Numbered from the stretch's first letter, positions 8,777 to 17,597 are shown. The stretch: DNA of 64,000 nucleotides from Maribacter antarcticus DSM 21422 (GCF_000621125.1 NZ_JHZC01000011.1:62001-126000); one strand, 5' to 3'. Numbers and translations are program-made. The notes: generated by a model from the sequence alone, not told the origin.

Positions 8777-10116
8777 AGCTGCCTTCCTTTAATCTTATTG
8801 TGAATATGTACGGCTGAACTATCAGATAAGCTGGCAACATAACAACACGTATTTAATAAAATTTCGTATAGCGTTATACTAGTCCGCCTATAAAACTCAG
8901 GAAGTGTTTGTAGTATCAAATTGTGGTAATTAGAGGCGTTATCTTTTTTCTTTTTTACCAATGCATGGACATAAACATCTAAAATATCAGCTATAATGGT
9001 GTACCCGGCAATTTCTTTTTCGACTACCTCTTGTGCCTGATATATATTTCGCACACTTAAATCGATAATATCACTAATCTGGGCATCATAGGTGCTTTTT
9101 CCCAAAAGTGAAACATGAAAGTCACCGGCAAGAATAGCCGTTTCGCTCTCCATAAAGATAGAAACCGCATCTTGTATTAGGGTGTTTATTGCCAATGCAC
9201 GCAAATAGCTCAACCTATCTTCCTTATAGGCCAAGGAGTGATATTTTTTTGTATTTATGGTGTCTTTTACCAACTTTATAAGATATTCCAAAGCATAATC
9301 CTCAGAAATAAGACCAAGGTTGATACCATCCTCAAAATCAATTATCGTGTAACAAATATCATCGGCTGCCTCTACCAAAAAAGTAAGCGGATGCCGAGCA
9401 AAGGAAATTGAATTCCCGTCCGCAGTTTGCCTTAAGCCTAAATCTGAAGCTACTTCTTTAAAACTACTTTTTTCGGTCTGGAAGTACCCAAACTTTTTAT
9501 CAGCTATATGCTTAGTCGGTTTTTTGGGCAAGGACTCTTTGGGATACTTCATAAACGCTCCAAGGGTTGCATAGCTCAAACGGAGCCCTCCCGAAACCCC
9601 TTCCCTATCTTGGGTCATCAGCTTAAATCCGTTGGCATTCCCTTCAAAATCAATAATATCCTGGTATTCCTTTTCTGTAAGTTCATTTTTGAATTCCCTA
9701 CCGTTTCCTGATTTAAAATATTCTCCAATGGCCTTCTCTCCACTATGGCCAAAAGGCGGATTTCCAATATCATGGGAAAGTGCAGCGGCAGCAACGATAG
9801 CACCAAAATCATTGAACTGATATCCATGCACTTCTTTGAGGTACGGATGCTTTTCCAAGATTTTTTTACCTGCCAATCTTCCCAAACTCCGGCCCACTAC
9901 AGAAACTTCCAAACTATGCGTTAGCCGTGTATGCACAAAATCAGTTTTGGAAAGAGGGATTACCTGTGTTTTGTCCTGAAGGCTCCTAAAAGCAGATGAA
10001 AAGATGATACGGTCATAATCCACGTCAAACCCCAACCGTGTCTCGTCCTGTTCGTTTCGTAATCTTTTATTGGTATCTCCTTTTCTGCGTAAAGAAAGTA
10101 ATTGCTCCCAGTTCAT
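8773..10116 (-). CDS. dgt: Deoxyguanosinetriphosphate triphosphohydrolase (HD domain)
   Basis: A 447-residue HD-domain enzyme expected to hydrolyse dGTP (or other dNTPs) to deoxynucleoside plus triphosphate, controlling dNTP pools. The N-terminus has the family's RRKGDTNKRLRNEQDETR segment followed by FDVDYDRIIFSSAFRSLQDKTQV. The metal site is complete: His in RLTHSLEV (about 67), the HD pair in ALSHDIGNPPFGHSGE (about 115) and the later Asp in VEAADDICYTIIDFEDG. The C-terminal helices match the dGTPase type 2/3 group. It is convergent with the DUF3078 gene, with stops overlapping by 4 bp. A TATCTTGC-like -7 element lies just upstream on this strand (10135-10142). Confidence 0.95.
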   Translation of the reverse strand: MNWEQLLSLRRKGDTNKRLRNEQDETRLGFDVDYDRIIFSSAFRSLQDKTQVIPLSKTDFVHTRLTHSLEVSVVGRSLGRLAGKKILEKHPYLKEVHGYQFNDFGAIVAAAALSHDIGNPPFGHSGEKAIGEYFKSGNGREFKNELTEKEYQDIIDFEGNANGFKLMTQDREGVSGGLRLSYATLGAFMKYPKESLPKKPTKHIADKKFGYFQTEKSSFKEVASDLGLRQTADGNSISFARHPLTFLVEAADDICYTIIDFEDGINLGLISEDYALEYLIKLVKDTINTKKYHSLAYKEDRLSYLRALAINTLIQDAVSIFMESETAILAGDFHVSLLGKSTYDAQISDIIDLSVRNIYQAQEVVEKEIAGYTIIADILDVYVHALVKKKKDNASNYHNLILQTLPEFYRRTSITLYEILLNTCCYVASLSDSSAVHIHNKIKGRQL

Positions 10117-10237
10117 GGCGTTCGTTTAAGAACCGCAAGATACATTTTTTGACCTATACGATTTGGTTAACGGTAGTTTCCTATTAAGGCAGGAACCCTA
10201 TTCTTAACCATTACAAAATATACAAATAACCCCTGGT

Positions 10238-10270
10238 TAACTTTAACTTAACCTTGTCGGGGTTTATTTG
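10238..10270 (+). promoter_or_regulatory. Candidate Pho box plus -7 element
   Basis: TAACTTTAACTTAACCTTG at 10238-10256 matches 16 of 19 bases of the element at 11071-11089. It contains AACTTT and AACCTT starting 11 bp apart, the helical period of PhoB sites. TTTATTTG at 10263-10270 ends 14 nt after the motif, exactly as in the porin promoter. The direct repeats sit where the -33 box would be, as expected for an activator-dependent promoter. Confidence 0.5.
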
Positions 10271-10291
10271 TATCCTAATACATTGTCGAAA

Positions 10292-10651
10292 ATGAAATAT
10301 CTGATTTTTATCTTTTTTGTGTCTTTCTTTTTATCCCTCCAGGCACAAGATAAAAGTACTATTAGTGGTAAAATTTTAGATGCAGAGCTTTATAACGAGC
10401 CCTTATTAATGGCTAGTATAGCATTAAACGGTACAGCGTGGTATACCCAAACCAATTTTAACGGAAATTTTCAGATAACAGACATAGACGCTGGTTCATA
10501 CACCATGAAGATTAGTTTTCTCGGTTACGAAGACGTGGAAGTGGAGCTTATTATTGACAAAAATAGTACGCTTTTTGTTCAACATAGCCTTCGTGCGAAA
10601 ACGATGATTCTTAAAGATGTAGCAGATATCAGTAGTGCTTCAAGGGATTAA
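10292..10651 (+). CDS. Secreted carboxypeptidase-regulatory-like domain protein
   Basis: A 119-residue protein when started at the ATG at 10292; a TTG 24 bp upstream would add eight residues in front of the signal peptide and is less likely. It has a hydrophobic signal (IFIFFVSFFLSLQAQ) and then one CarboxypepD_reg-like beta-sandwich: GKILDAELYNEPLLMASIAL, WYTQTNFNGNFQI and AGSYTMKISFLGYEDVE are the typical strands seen at the N-terminus of SusC/TonB-dependent receptors. Here the domain stands alone with no barrel after it. Its promoter shares the candidate Pho box of the phosphate porin, so it may act in phosphate-starvation surface remodelling; that role is inference. Confidence 0.75.
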   Translation: MKYLIFIFFVSFFLSLQAQDKSTISGKILDAELYNEPLLMASIALNGTAWYTQTNFNGNFQITDIDAGSYTMKISFLGYEDVEVELIIDKNSTLFVQHSLRAKTMILKDVADISSASRD

Positions 10652-10841
10652 GAACAGCCTATGCACTAACGCCAATAAGTAAAGACTAATCGCTACATCC
10701 TTAATTCCTACTATACTGCAGCTATACATTTCTTTTCGTGTTTCAATTTTGAAATAGAAAAAACATTTAGAATGGGTTGTGTTGTCTAACTTTGTGTGTT
10801 AAAACTTAAACATTACTTAATATTGGTGTTACATAAGAGTC

Positions 10842-10901
10842 ATGTATATAAACGAACTTCGTGCTCGTCTTAAGACACGGACGATTTCATTTTACTATTA
10901 G
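10842..10901 (+). CDS. Possible 19-residue peptide ORF within the small transcript
   Basis: ATG at 10842 to TAG at 10899-10901 encodes MYINELRARLKTRTISFYY, a basic peptide with four Arg. It lies inside the promoter-to-terminator unit and its codons overlap the first hairpin, an arrangement typical of leader peptides. The length is too short to judge coding potential from one sequence, so it may be chance. Confidence 0.3.
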   Translation: MYINELRARLKTRTISFYY

Positions 10902-10933
10902 TTTTTGTCGACTGGTTCTCTTTGAAATCCGAC

Positions 10934-10963
10934 AGCTACCTTTGGCCAAGGTAGCTTTTTTTT
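10934..10963 (+). terminator. Strong intrinsic terminator
   Basis: A 9-bp perfect stem, AGCTACCTT (10934-10942) and AAGGTAGCT (10948-10956), with a five-base loop, is followed by seven further T residues. It ends the small transcript that starts near 10800. Confidence 0.8.
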
Positions 10964-11070
10964 ACCCTAATATTTTCCTTACCCTAGTGTAAACTGCTTT
11001 CAGAAATAAGCATAATCAAATCAAAAATATTGATAAATACGTAGCTAAGCGCTTAGACTTTATATTTAGC

Positions 11071-11104
11071 CAACATTAACTTAACATTGGTTTTAGTACT
11101 TTGC
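11071..11104 (+). promoter_or_regulatory. Candidate Pho box and promoter of the phosphate porin
   Basis: CAACATTAACTTAACATTG at 11071-11089 holds two AACATT repeats starting at 11072 and 11083, 11 bp apart. TACTTTGC at 11097-11104 is the -7 element. The spacing (motif end to the G of TTTG, 14 nt) is identical to that at 10238-10270. The neighbouring genes are phosphate uptake genes, which supports a PhoB-like activator. Confidence 0.55.
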
Positions 11105-11126
11105 AGCCGACAAAAACTAATTTACA

Positions 11127-12332
11127 ATGAAAATCAGTCATTTAGCCTTATGGCTTTTGATTCCTATTCCATTTTTTTCTTTAAGTCAAGAAACTAACGC
11201 TCCGGCATTTGGTAAGGGCTTATTTAATCTAGTAGGGAAAGATAGTTCTTGGACAATGAAGGTTGCCACAAGAATGCAAATTCTGACAATTGCCAATTGG
11301 GATGAAAACAATGATGGAAGCTTTGCAAATCCAGAACAAAACTCTCTTGTTCGTAGGGCAAGGCTAAAATTCGATGGGTTCGCATATTCCCCAAAATTAA
11401 AATACAAATTAGAGCTTGGTCTTTCCAATCGAGATCTTTCCGGAGGTTCAGAATTTACTAGCAATACACCAAGGTACATTCTTGATGCCGTTATAAAATG
11501 GAACTTTTATGAAAATTTTGTATTATGGTTTGGTCAAACCAAACTACCCGGGAATATAGAGCGAGTCATCTCTTCAGGTGATTTACAACAAGTAGATCGC
11601 TCTTTACTGAACAGTAGATTCACCATTGACCGCGACATGGGTTTTCAATTGCGACATCATATTAATATCTCAGAAAAATTCTTGATTCGTGAAATTCTTG
11701 CTATTTCACAAGGTGAAGGACGTAATATCACGACTGGAAACCTTGGCGGACATCAATATACCTCGCGTCTAGAAGTGCTACCTTTTGGCAAATTCTTAAG
11801 TAAAGGCGACTATAAAGGCAGTGATTTAAAGCGAGAAAAAAAACCTAAACTGATGCTTGCAGCTTCCTATGACATTAATCAGAATGCCGTAAAGACAAAA
11901 AGTAACCAAGGGAGCTACATGGTTAATGATGTCGGGTTTTATGAGACTACGATTACTACCGTTTTTATTGACGCCATGTTCAAGTATAACGGTTTTTCTT
12001 TTATGGGAGAGTATGCCTGTAGGTCTGCAAAGGAAGCCTTGGCAAAAAATACTGATGGCACACTAACCGGAGATGTGGTTCAGGTAGGGAGTGGTCTTAA
12101 CCTTCAAAGTGGGTATTTATTTAAAAACAATTGGGAAGTTTCCAGTAGGTATACTTCCATTCTGCTCGACAAGGATATTACAGGCAGAAACCCTCAAAAA
12201 CAATATACCTTAGGCCTTTCAAAATTCATTGTGGGTCATAAATTAAAAGTACAAACAGATTTGAGTTATCTTTCTGAACACAATGGCTCAAATGGTTTAA
12301 TGTATAGGCTACAACTGGATATTCATTTCTAG
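11127..12332 (+). CDS. Phosphate-selective porin O/P family protein
   Basis: A 401-residue outer-membrane porin with a signal peptide (LALWLLIPIPFFSLSQE). The body is a run of amphipathic beta strands of the OprO/OprP family (PF07396): ATRMQILTIANWDENNDG, a RRARLKFDGFAYSPKLKYK strand pair, the WFGQTKLPGNIERVISSGDLQ-type loop (quoted in part as FGQTKLPGNIERV) that contains the family's basic residues, and a terminal strand ending DIHF. OprO/P channels bind phosphate or polyphosphate through an arginine ladder. It is followed by the PiT transporter after 72 bp, so the two together carry phosphate across both membranes. The candidate Pho box upstream implies induction at low phosphate. Confidence 0.88.
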   Translation: MKISHLALWLLIPIPFFSLSQETNAPAFGKGLFNLVGKDSSWTMKVATRMQILTIANWDENNDGSFANPEQNSLVRRARLKFDGFAYSPKLKYKLELGLSNRDLSGGSEFTSNTPRYILDAVIKWNFYENFVLWFGQTKLPGNIERVISSGDLQQVDRSLLNSRFTIDRDMGFQLRHHINISEKFLIREILAISQGEGRNITTGNLGGHQYTSRLEVLPFGKFLSKGDYKGSDLKREKKPKLMLAASYDINQNAVKTKSNQGSYMVNDVGFYETTITTVFIDAMFKYNGFSFMGEYACRSAKEALAKNTDGTLTGDVVQVGSGLNLQSGYLFKNNWEVSSRYTSILLDKDITGRNPQKQYTLGLSKFIVGHKLKVQTDLSYLSEHNGSNGLMYRLQLDIHF

Positions 12333-12404
12333 TAAAAAAGATAACCTTTAGCTAACATTACAGCCGACTGCGATAATGATATTTGTAAATTGATAGCGTA
12401 ACTT

Positions 12405-14708
12405 ATGGATAATATTTATTTATTAATGATTGTAGCCCTAGCTATTTTAGCAGTAGCTGACTTAGTTGTGGGTGTTAGTAACGATGCGGTAAATTTCTTA
12501 AATTCCGCTATAGGGTCAAAAGCCATTTCGTTTAGAACCATTATGATTGTTGCGAGTTTAGGAATCGCAGCAGGAGCAATATTTTCGAGTGGGATGATGG
12601 AAGTTGCTCGAAAAGGAATTTTTAACCCAGGAGAATTCTATTTTGATGAAATCATGTTCATTTTTATGGCCGTAATGATTACGGATATCTTATTGTTAGA
12701 TTTCTTCAATACGTTGGGAATGCCAACATCCACTACGGTTTCTATAGTATTTGAACTTTTAGGTGCTGCCGTTGCCATGGCCCTGATAAAAATAGTAGCT
12801 GATAATGGTAGTTTTACAGATATCGTCAATTATATAAATACAGATAAAGCCACTCAAATAATATTTGGTATCCTGTTGTCAGTCGTAGTAGCATTCTCCA
12901 TAGGTGCTTTAGTACAATGGATCTCAAGATTGCTATTATCCAATCAATATGAAAAAAAGGCGAAATGGGTTGGGGCTCTTTTTGGAGGGTTTGCACTTTC
13001 TGCAATCACCTATTTTATTTTGATGAAAGGCATCAAGGGAACTGCATTCTCCGGCAATAGCTATGGTTTAATTGAAGGGCTTACCATAACAGATTTCTTG
13101 GAGGTACATTGGCTCGGTATCGCAGGCGCCAACTTTTTAATCTGGTCGCTTTTATCCTATATCTTAATGAACTTTTTTAAGGTAAATATATACAAATTGA
13201 TTATTGGTGCAGGTACCTTTGCATTGGCATTGGCATTTGCTGGTAATGACCTTGTTAATTTTATTGGAGTGCCTATTGCAGCTTGGCAATCTTATGAGGC
13301 GTGGATGGCATCAGGAACGGCAGCCACAGAATTTAGCATGGAGATTTTAGCAGCAAAAGTCCCTACACCAACCTTACTTCTATTTATTGCGGGTATGGTA
13401 ATGGTGCTAACGCTTTGGTTTTCAAGCAAAGCTAAAAATGTAGTTAAAACCTCTATTGACCTTTCAAGTCAAGAAGCTACAAAAGAGCGCTTTCAACCTA
13501 ATTTTCTATCTCGTGGTTTTGTCCGTTTAGCAATTTCCATAGCTGAAATATCTACCTATATTTTACCGGAATCTTGGCAAGCAAGAATTGACAAACAATT
13601 TGAAAAACCTGTTATCACTTTATCTAAAAACAGGGTTCACGAATTACCAGCCTTTGATATGGTTCGAGCGGCCGTAAACTTAATGGTGGCCGGTATATTA
13701 ATATCTATTGCCACTTCTTATAAATTACCCCTTTCCACCACGTACGTAACTTTTATGGTGGCTATGGGAACCTCGCTTGCAGATAGGGCCTGGGGTGCAG
13801 AAAGTGCTGTGTATCGAGTAGCGGGTGTACTCAACGTTGTTGGTGGATGGTTTGGAACCGCTATTATTGCGTTTATTGCATCCGGTACCATCTTGGCCAT
13901 TATCAGTTTTGGAAAAGGTGCAGCTATAGGCGTCTTATTGTTTGCTGCTATTCTTCTGCTATCAAGAAGCTATATTTCCCACAATAAAAAGAACAAAGAA
14001 ATGCGCGCCGAAGACTCGCTAAACAAAGCGGAAAGCAGTTCTATTCAAGGAGTAATTATTGAAAGTGCTAAAAATATTTCAAACGTATTAAAAAGAACCA
14101 ATAAAATTTATACCAACAGTATAAACGGACTTGCAAAACAAGATCTTGATTTATTGAAAAAGAACAAAAAACAAGGAGAGAAACTTTCAAACGAAATCGA
14201 TGACTTACGAGATCATATTTTCTACTTCATTAAAAATTTGGATGAAAATAGCGTAGGCGCAAGTAACTTCTATATTAACACTTTGGGCTATTTAACGGAT
14301 ATCAGTCAATCCTTGGATTACATTAGCAAAGTTAGTCTCAAGCATGTAAACAACAATCATAAAAAATTAAAGTACAACCAAATAAAGGAGCTTAAGCAAA
14401 TTGATGTAAAACTAGAAGAAGTATTAAATCAAACGCAATCCGCCTTTACCAATCAATCTTTTGAGGAGATAGGAATTGTACTAAATCAAAAACAAGAGTT
14501 GTTCGATATGGTTTCTGATAAAATTCAGACGCAGATTGCAAGAACCCGTAATGAAGAATCGAGTCCAAAGAATACTACCTTGTATTTCTCGCTACTGCTT
14601 GAAACAAAGGACATGATGACCGCTACCATGAACTTATTACAACAATACCATGATGAGCATGATAGCTCCGTTGCGCCTGCAACAATTGAGCAACCAAAGG
14701 ACGAGTAG
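12405..14708 (+). CDS. Inorganic phosphate transporter (PiT family) with PhoU-like C-terminal domain
   Basis: A 767-residue inner-membrane protein. Two PiT signatures are present: GVSNDAVNFLNSAIGSKA near residue 23 and GNDLVNFIGVPIAAWQ near 284, each in a repeat of hydrophobic helices, and a third helical block ends near residue 525. PiT proteins take up phosphate (usually as metal-phosphate) by H+ or Na+ symport. After the membrane part there is a soluble helical region (about 535-750) rich in Lys, Glu and Asn that resembles a PhoU-like coiled helical bundle. Ordinary PiT proteins have about 420-500 residues, so this is a fused regulatory form. It lies 72 bp downstream of the porin and is probably co-transcribed. 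Confidence 0.93.
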   Translation: MDNIYLLMIVALAILAVADLVVGVSNDAVNFLNSAIGSKAISFRTIMIVASLGIAAGAIFSSGMMEVARKGIFNPGEFYFDEIMFIFMAVMITDILLLDFFNTLGMPTSTTVSIVFELLGAAVAMALIKIVADNGSFTDIVNYINTDKATQIIFGILLSVVVAFSIGALVQWISRLLLSNQYEKKAKWVGALFGGFALSAITYFILMKGIKGTAFSGNSYGLIEGLTITDFLEVHWLGIAGANFLIWSLLSYILMNFFKVNIYKLIIGAGTFALALAFAGNDLVNFIGVPIAAWQSYEAWMASGTAATEFSMEILAAKVPTPTLLLFIAGMVMVLTLWFSSKAKNVVKTSIDLSSQEATKERFQPNFLSRGFVRLAISIAEISTYILPESWQARIDKQFEKPVITLSKNRVHELPAFDMVRAAVNLMVAGILISIATSYKLPLSTTYVTFMVAMGTSLADRAWGAESAVYRVAGVLNVVGGWFGTAIIAFIASGTILAIISFGKGAAIGVLLFAAILLLSRSYISHNKKNKEMRAEDSLNKAESSSIQGVIIESAKNISNVLKRTNKIYTNSINGLAKQDLDLLKKNKKQGEKLSNEIDDLRDHIFYFIKNLDENSVGASNFYINTLGYLTDISQSLDYISKVSLKHVNNNHKKLKYNQIKELKQIDVKLEEVLNQTQSAFTNQSFEEIGIVLNQKQELFDMVSDKIQTQIARTRNEESSPKNTTLYFSLLLETKDMMTATMNLLQQYHDEHDSSVAPATIEQPKDE

Positions 14709-14760
14709 GGCCTCCTTTGTTAAGAAATATAAATGTATCTTGAAATAATAAAGATAAAGG

Positions 14761-15483
14761 ATGACAAGATATGTTTATATTTTAATCGTATTACACCTAC
14801 CCTTAGGTGCATTAAGTCAGGAAATTACTGGAGAACAACTTCTGGCAAAAACAATAAACTATCACGACCCCAATGGCAACTGGCGTGCCTTTAAAGCAGC
14901 GCTAACCATTACCATGAGCAGACCCGATGCTGATGAACGCACTACAAAAGTACAAATAGACTTCGCTGAGCAGTTTTATAGCTCCACAGTAAAGCAAGAT
15001 GGAAATACCATAACCTCTACCCTAAAAAAAGAAAACTGTACGCTTAAACTTAACGGTAGTGCTGATATTTCAGAGGCATTGCGAGACAGTCTTCGTATAA
15101 ATTGTGATAGGGCAAAAATGATGCGGGACTACTATACGTATTTGTATGGCCTACCCATGAAATTAAAAGACCCTGGGACCAATATCTACCAAACGGTTGA
15201 AAAGAAAACCTTTAAGAATAAGGAGTATTTGGTATTAAAAGTCGATTATGATGAAACTGTTGGGAAAGACACTTGGTATTTTTATTTTAACCCGAAATCC
15301 TTCGCTTTGGAAGTGTACCAGTTTTACCATGACGAATCTAAGAATGACGGGGAATACATCCTACTTACGGATACAATGGAAGTCCAAGATATCAAGATTC
15401 CAAAAACAAGGGGGTGGTATTATAATAAAAATGATGGTTTCTTGGCAACAGATGTGCTTACCGAGGTTCAAGAGCTAGAATAA
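14761..15483 (+). CDS. Secreted protein of the DUF6503 type
   Basis: A 240-residue protein with a cleavable signal peptide (YILIVLHLPLGALSQE). The opening ITGEQLLAKTINYHDPNGNW and the later LYGLPMKLKDPGT and WYFYFNPKSFALEVYQFYHDE segments match my memory of a Bacteroidota family of lipid-binding-like, beta-rich secreted proteins (DUF6503). The biochemical role is unknown. It begins 52 bp after the PiT gene on the same strand and could be the last gene of that operon; no promoter consensus is obvious between them. It converges with nadD 3 bp later. Confidence refers to the gene being real; the family name is less certain. Confidence 0.75.
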   Translation: MTRYVYILIVLHLPLGALSQEITGEQLLAKTINYHDPNGNWRAFKAALTITMSRPDADERTTKVQIDFAEQFYSSTVKQDGNTITSTLKKENCTLKLNGSADISEALRDSLRINCDRAKMMRDYYTYLYGLPMKLKDPGTNIYQTVEKKTFKNKEYLVLKVDYDETVGKDTWYFYFNPKSFALEVYQFYHDESKNDGEYILLTDTMEVQDIKIPKTRGWYYNKNDGFLATDVLTEVQELE

Positions 15484-15486
15484 TTT

Positions 15487-16071
15487 TTAGCGATAAAAAT
15501 TCATTTCATCCATATACTTCCAAACAGCATCTGGTAAGAGAGGCCGTATATTTTTACCCTTCTTATATTCCGTTCTAATAAACGTAGAAGATATTTCTAT
15601 GATTGGAGCATTTACTTTATGAACGCGGGGATGGTCTATAAACCGATGTTCCGTTTTTCCTTCAGAAATTCTTGGATATACAAAAAGCTCGTAGTGCTCC
15701 AAAATCACATCGTAATTTTTCCATTTATGGAATCCCTTCAAATTATCCTCCCCCATGATAAGGCAAAATTGATATCCATCCGGGTATTTTTCTGATAGAT
15801 GTGCGAGTGTATCTATGGTGTAATTGGGTTCTGGTAGATTAAACTCAATAGTGCTAGATTTTAATTTTTGAAAATCCGCGGTAGCCTCCAGCACCATTTG
15901 ATACCTATGGTTATTGTCTAAAAGTGTCTTCTTTACCTTAAATGGACTTTGGGGCGTGACTACGAACCAAACCTCATCCAGGTCAGAGAACTCCACCATA
16001 TGATTCGCAATGATTATATGACCAATGTGAATAGGGTTGAACGTTCCAAAATAAAGCCCTACCTTTTTCAT
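15487..16071 (-). CDS. nadD: Nicotinate-nucleotide adenylyltransferase
   Basis: A 194-residue nucleotidyltransferase joining NaMN and ATP to make deamido-NAD in NAD biosynthesis. The class I nucleotidyltransferase motif GTFNPIHIGH is at residues 9-18, with its two essential His in HIGH, and the second motif ISSTFIRTEY is near 160-169. MGEDNLKGFHKWKNYDVIL matches the NaMN-binding segment of NadD. Its ATG shares one base with the gmk stop (TAATG at 16069-16073), so the two are coupled. It is third in a yicC-gmk-nadD operon common in Flavobacteriia. Confidence 0.95.
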   Translation of the reverse strand: MKKVGLYFGTFNPIHIGHIIIANHMVEFSDLDEVWFVVTPQSPFKVKKTLLDNNHRYQMVLEATADFQKLKSSTIEFNLPEPNYTIDTLAHLSEKYPDGYQFCLIMGEDNLKGFHKWKNYDVILEHYELFVYPRISEGKTEHRFIDHPRVHKVNAPIIEISSTFIRTEYKKGKNIRPLLPDAVWKYMDEMNFYR

Positions 16072-16658
16072 TACTCCTGTTTTTTGGAACTCGCTATGAA
16101 ATCAGAAACCAATTGTTCCGCTTCCTTTAAAGCGACATCCAAATCATAATTCTTTATAATCTTATCGAATTGTGGAGCAGTAGCTAACTCTACCGAAGCT
16201 TTAGCTATCCGCATATTGATTTTATCATCACTTTCTGTACTACGCTTTTTTAGGCGAATTTTAAGCTCGTCTATACTTGGTGGTTTTACGAATACGGCCA
16301 AGGTTTGTTCGGGAAATTTCTTTTTAATTCGCAATCCTCCAGCGACATCAATGTCAAAAATAACGTTCTTCCCTTCGGCCCATAACCGTTCTACTTCTGT
16401 CTTCAGTGTCCCGTAAAAATTATCACGGTACACTTCTTCCCACTCTAAAAAATCTTCCTTCTTTATATGTTGCTTAAACTCCGAGACTGACATAAAGTAA
16501 TAATGCTCCTTGTTCTTTTCCTTTCCCCTTCTAGGTCTAGAAGTCGCAGAGACGGAAAAAGCCAGATTTAGCTTTTGGCATTGCAAAAGATACCTAACAA
16601 TAGTTGTTTTACCACTGCCCGACGGAGCTGAAAAAATTATGAGTTTACCACCTTTCAT
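16071..16658 (-). CDS. gmk: Guanylate kinase
   Basis: A 195-residue P-loop kinase phosphorylating GMP with ATP. The Walker A loop is APSGSGKTTIVR (about 10-21). SATSRPRRGKEKNKEHYYF carries the GMP-binding Ser/Arg/Tyr set, and FDIDVAGGLRIKKKFP is the canonical IDVQG-type segment with Val-Ala instead of Val-Gln. The C-terminal KKRSTESDDKINMRI lid segment is intact. It is the second gene of yicC-gmk-nadD, 82 bp after yicC. Confidence 0.97.
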   Translation of the reverse strand: MKGGKLIIFSAPSGSGKTTIVRYLLQCQKLNLAFSVSATSRPRRGKEKNKEHYYFMSVSEFKQHIKKEDFLEWEEVYRDNFYGTLKTEVERLWAEGKNVIFDIDVAGGLRIKKKFPEQTLAVFVKPPSIDELKIRLKKRSTESDDKINMRIAKASVELATAPQFDKIIKNYDLDVALKEAEQLVSDFIASSKKQE

Positions 16659-16739
16659 GCGTACTAATGTATTCTCTTAAATAATATTCTAAATTCTAAA
16701 ATAATCGGCAAATGCCCGTATTTCTGACTAGTTGGGATG

Positions 16740-17597
16740 TTAAAGCACATTTAACATCTGTTCTTTTATTTTCTCTAATTCATCCTTCATCTGCACTACC
16801 AATTGCTGCATGGGCGCAAAATTAGCTTTGGAACCAATAGTATTTATCTCTCTTCCAATCTCTTGAGAGATAAAACCTAGCTTCTTACCGTTACTATCGT
16901 CCGATTGTAACGTTTTAGTAAAATAATCCAAATGGTTTGCCAATCGTACCTTTTCTTCGGTTATATCGTATTTCTCCAAGTAATAGATTAACTCTTGTTC
17001 AAACCGATTTGCATCTACTTCCACCTTTACATCCTGTACGGCTTTTTCCAAGCGTTCGCGAATAGTTGCCTGCCTATCTGGATCCATTTCTAAAACACTA
17101 GCCAATAGCTGCTGTAAGGAAGCTATACGTTCCAAAAAGTCTTTCTCCAACACACTTCCTTCCTCTGACCTAAAGGTGTTTATTTCGTCTAAAGCGCCCT
17201 TTAAAACCTTTAGTATTTCAGCATACTCATCTTCATCTATATCTTCCTTATCGGTTTTCATGGCATCGGGAAAACGCAGAGCCATCTCCAACAGCTTTAG
17301 TTCATCGCCATCTGCAATCGCCTTTAACTGCTTCATGTACTGCCGCACAACGGTTTCGTTTACTTGGGCAGACGTTGCGTCACCCGTAAACTCTAAATAC
17401 AGGCTAAAATCTACCTTTCCTCTTTGGAGCGAATTGGCAATAAGTTTTCGCAACTCCAGCTCTTTTTCCCGGTAGCTGGAAGGCATACGTGCATTAAGAT
17501 CAATGCTCTTGCTATTAAGCGATTTAATCTCTATTGTTATTTTTTTGGTAGGAAGCTGCACTACATACTTCCCGAATCCTGTCATGGATTGAATCAT
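16740..17597 (-). CDS. YicC/YloC family endoribonuclease
   Basis: A 285-residue protein beginning MIQSMTGFGKY, the invariant start of the YicC family, with the N-terminal YicC_N domain (about 1-155) and the DUF1754-like C-terminal region ending in LANHLDYF, GKKLGFISQEIGREINTIGS and VQMKDELEKIKEQMLNV. The family is known as a stress-linked endoribonuclease affecting small-RNA stability. It heads the operon with gmk and nadD. A perfect -7 element on this strand lies about 20 bp upstream. Confidence 0.93.
   Translation of the reverse strand: MIQSMTGFGKYVVQLPTKKITIEIKSLNSKSIDLNARMPSSYREKELELRKLIANSLQRGKVDFSLYLEFTGDATSAQVNETVVRQYMKQLKAIADGDELKLLEMALRFPDAMKTDKEDIDEDEYAEILKVLKGALDEINTFRSEEGSVLEKDFLERIASLQQLLASVLEMDPDRQATIRERLEKAVQDVKVEVDANRFEQELIYYLEKYDITEEKVRLANHLDYFTKTLQSDDSNGKKLGFISQEIGREINTIGSKANFAPMQQLVVQMKDELEKIKEQMLNVL

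Larger units (their letters stand above)
10799..10963 (+). ncRNA. Candidate small RNA / leader-peptide transcription unit
   Basis: In the 475-bp gap between two genes lies a compact unit. A consensus -7 box TAACTTTG sits at 10787-10794, and about 165 nt later a near-perfect intrinsic terminator ends at 10963. Within it, TCGTGCTCGTC/GACACGGACGA (around 10857-10882) can fold around a GTCTTAAGAC core, and TGTCG/CGACA (10906-10910 with 10930-10934) closes a second hairpin just before the terminator. It contains a 19-codon ORF. I see no resemblance to tmRNA, RNase P, SRP or 6S RNA. It could be an independent sRNA or an attenuator in front of the phosphate porin, although the porin has its own promoter downstream. 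Confidence 0.45.
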
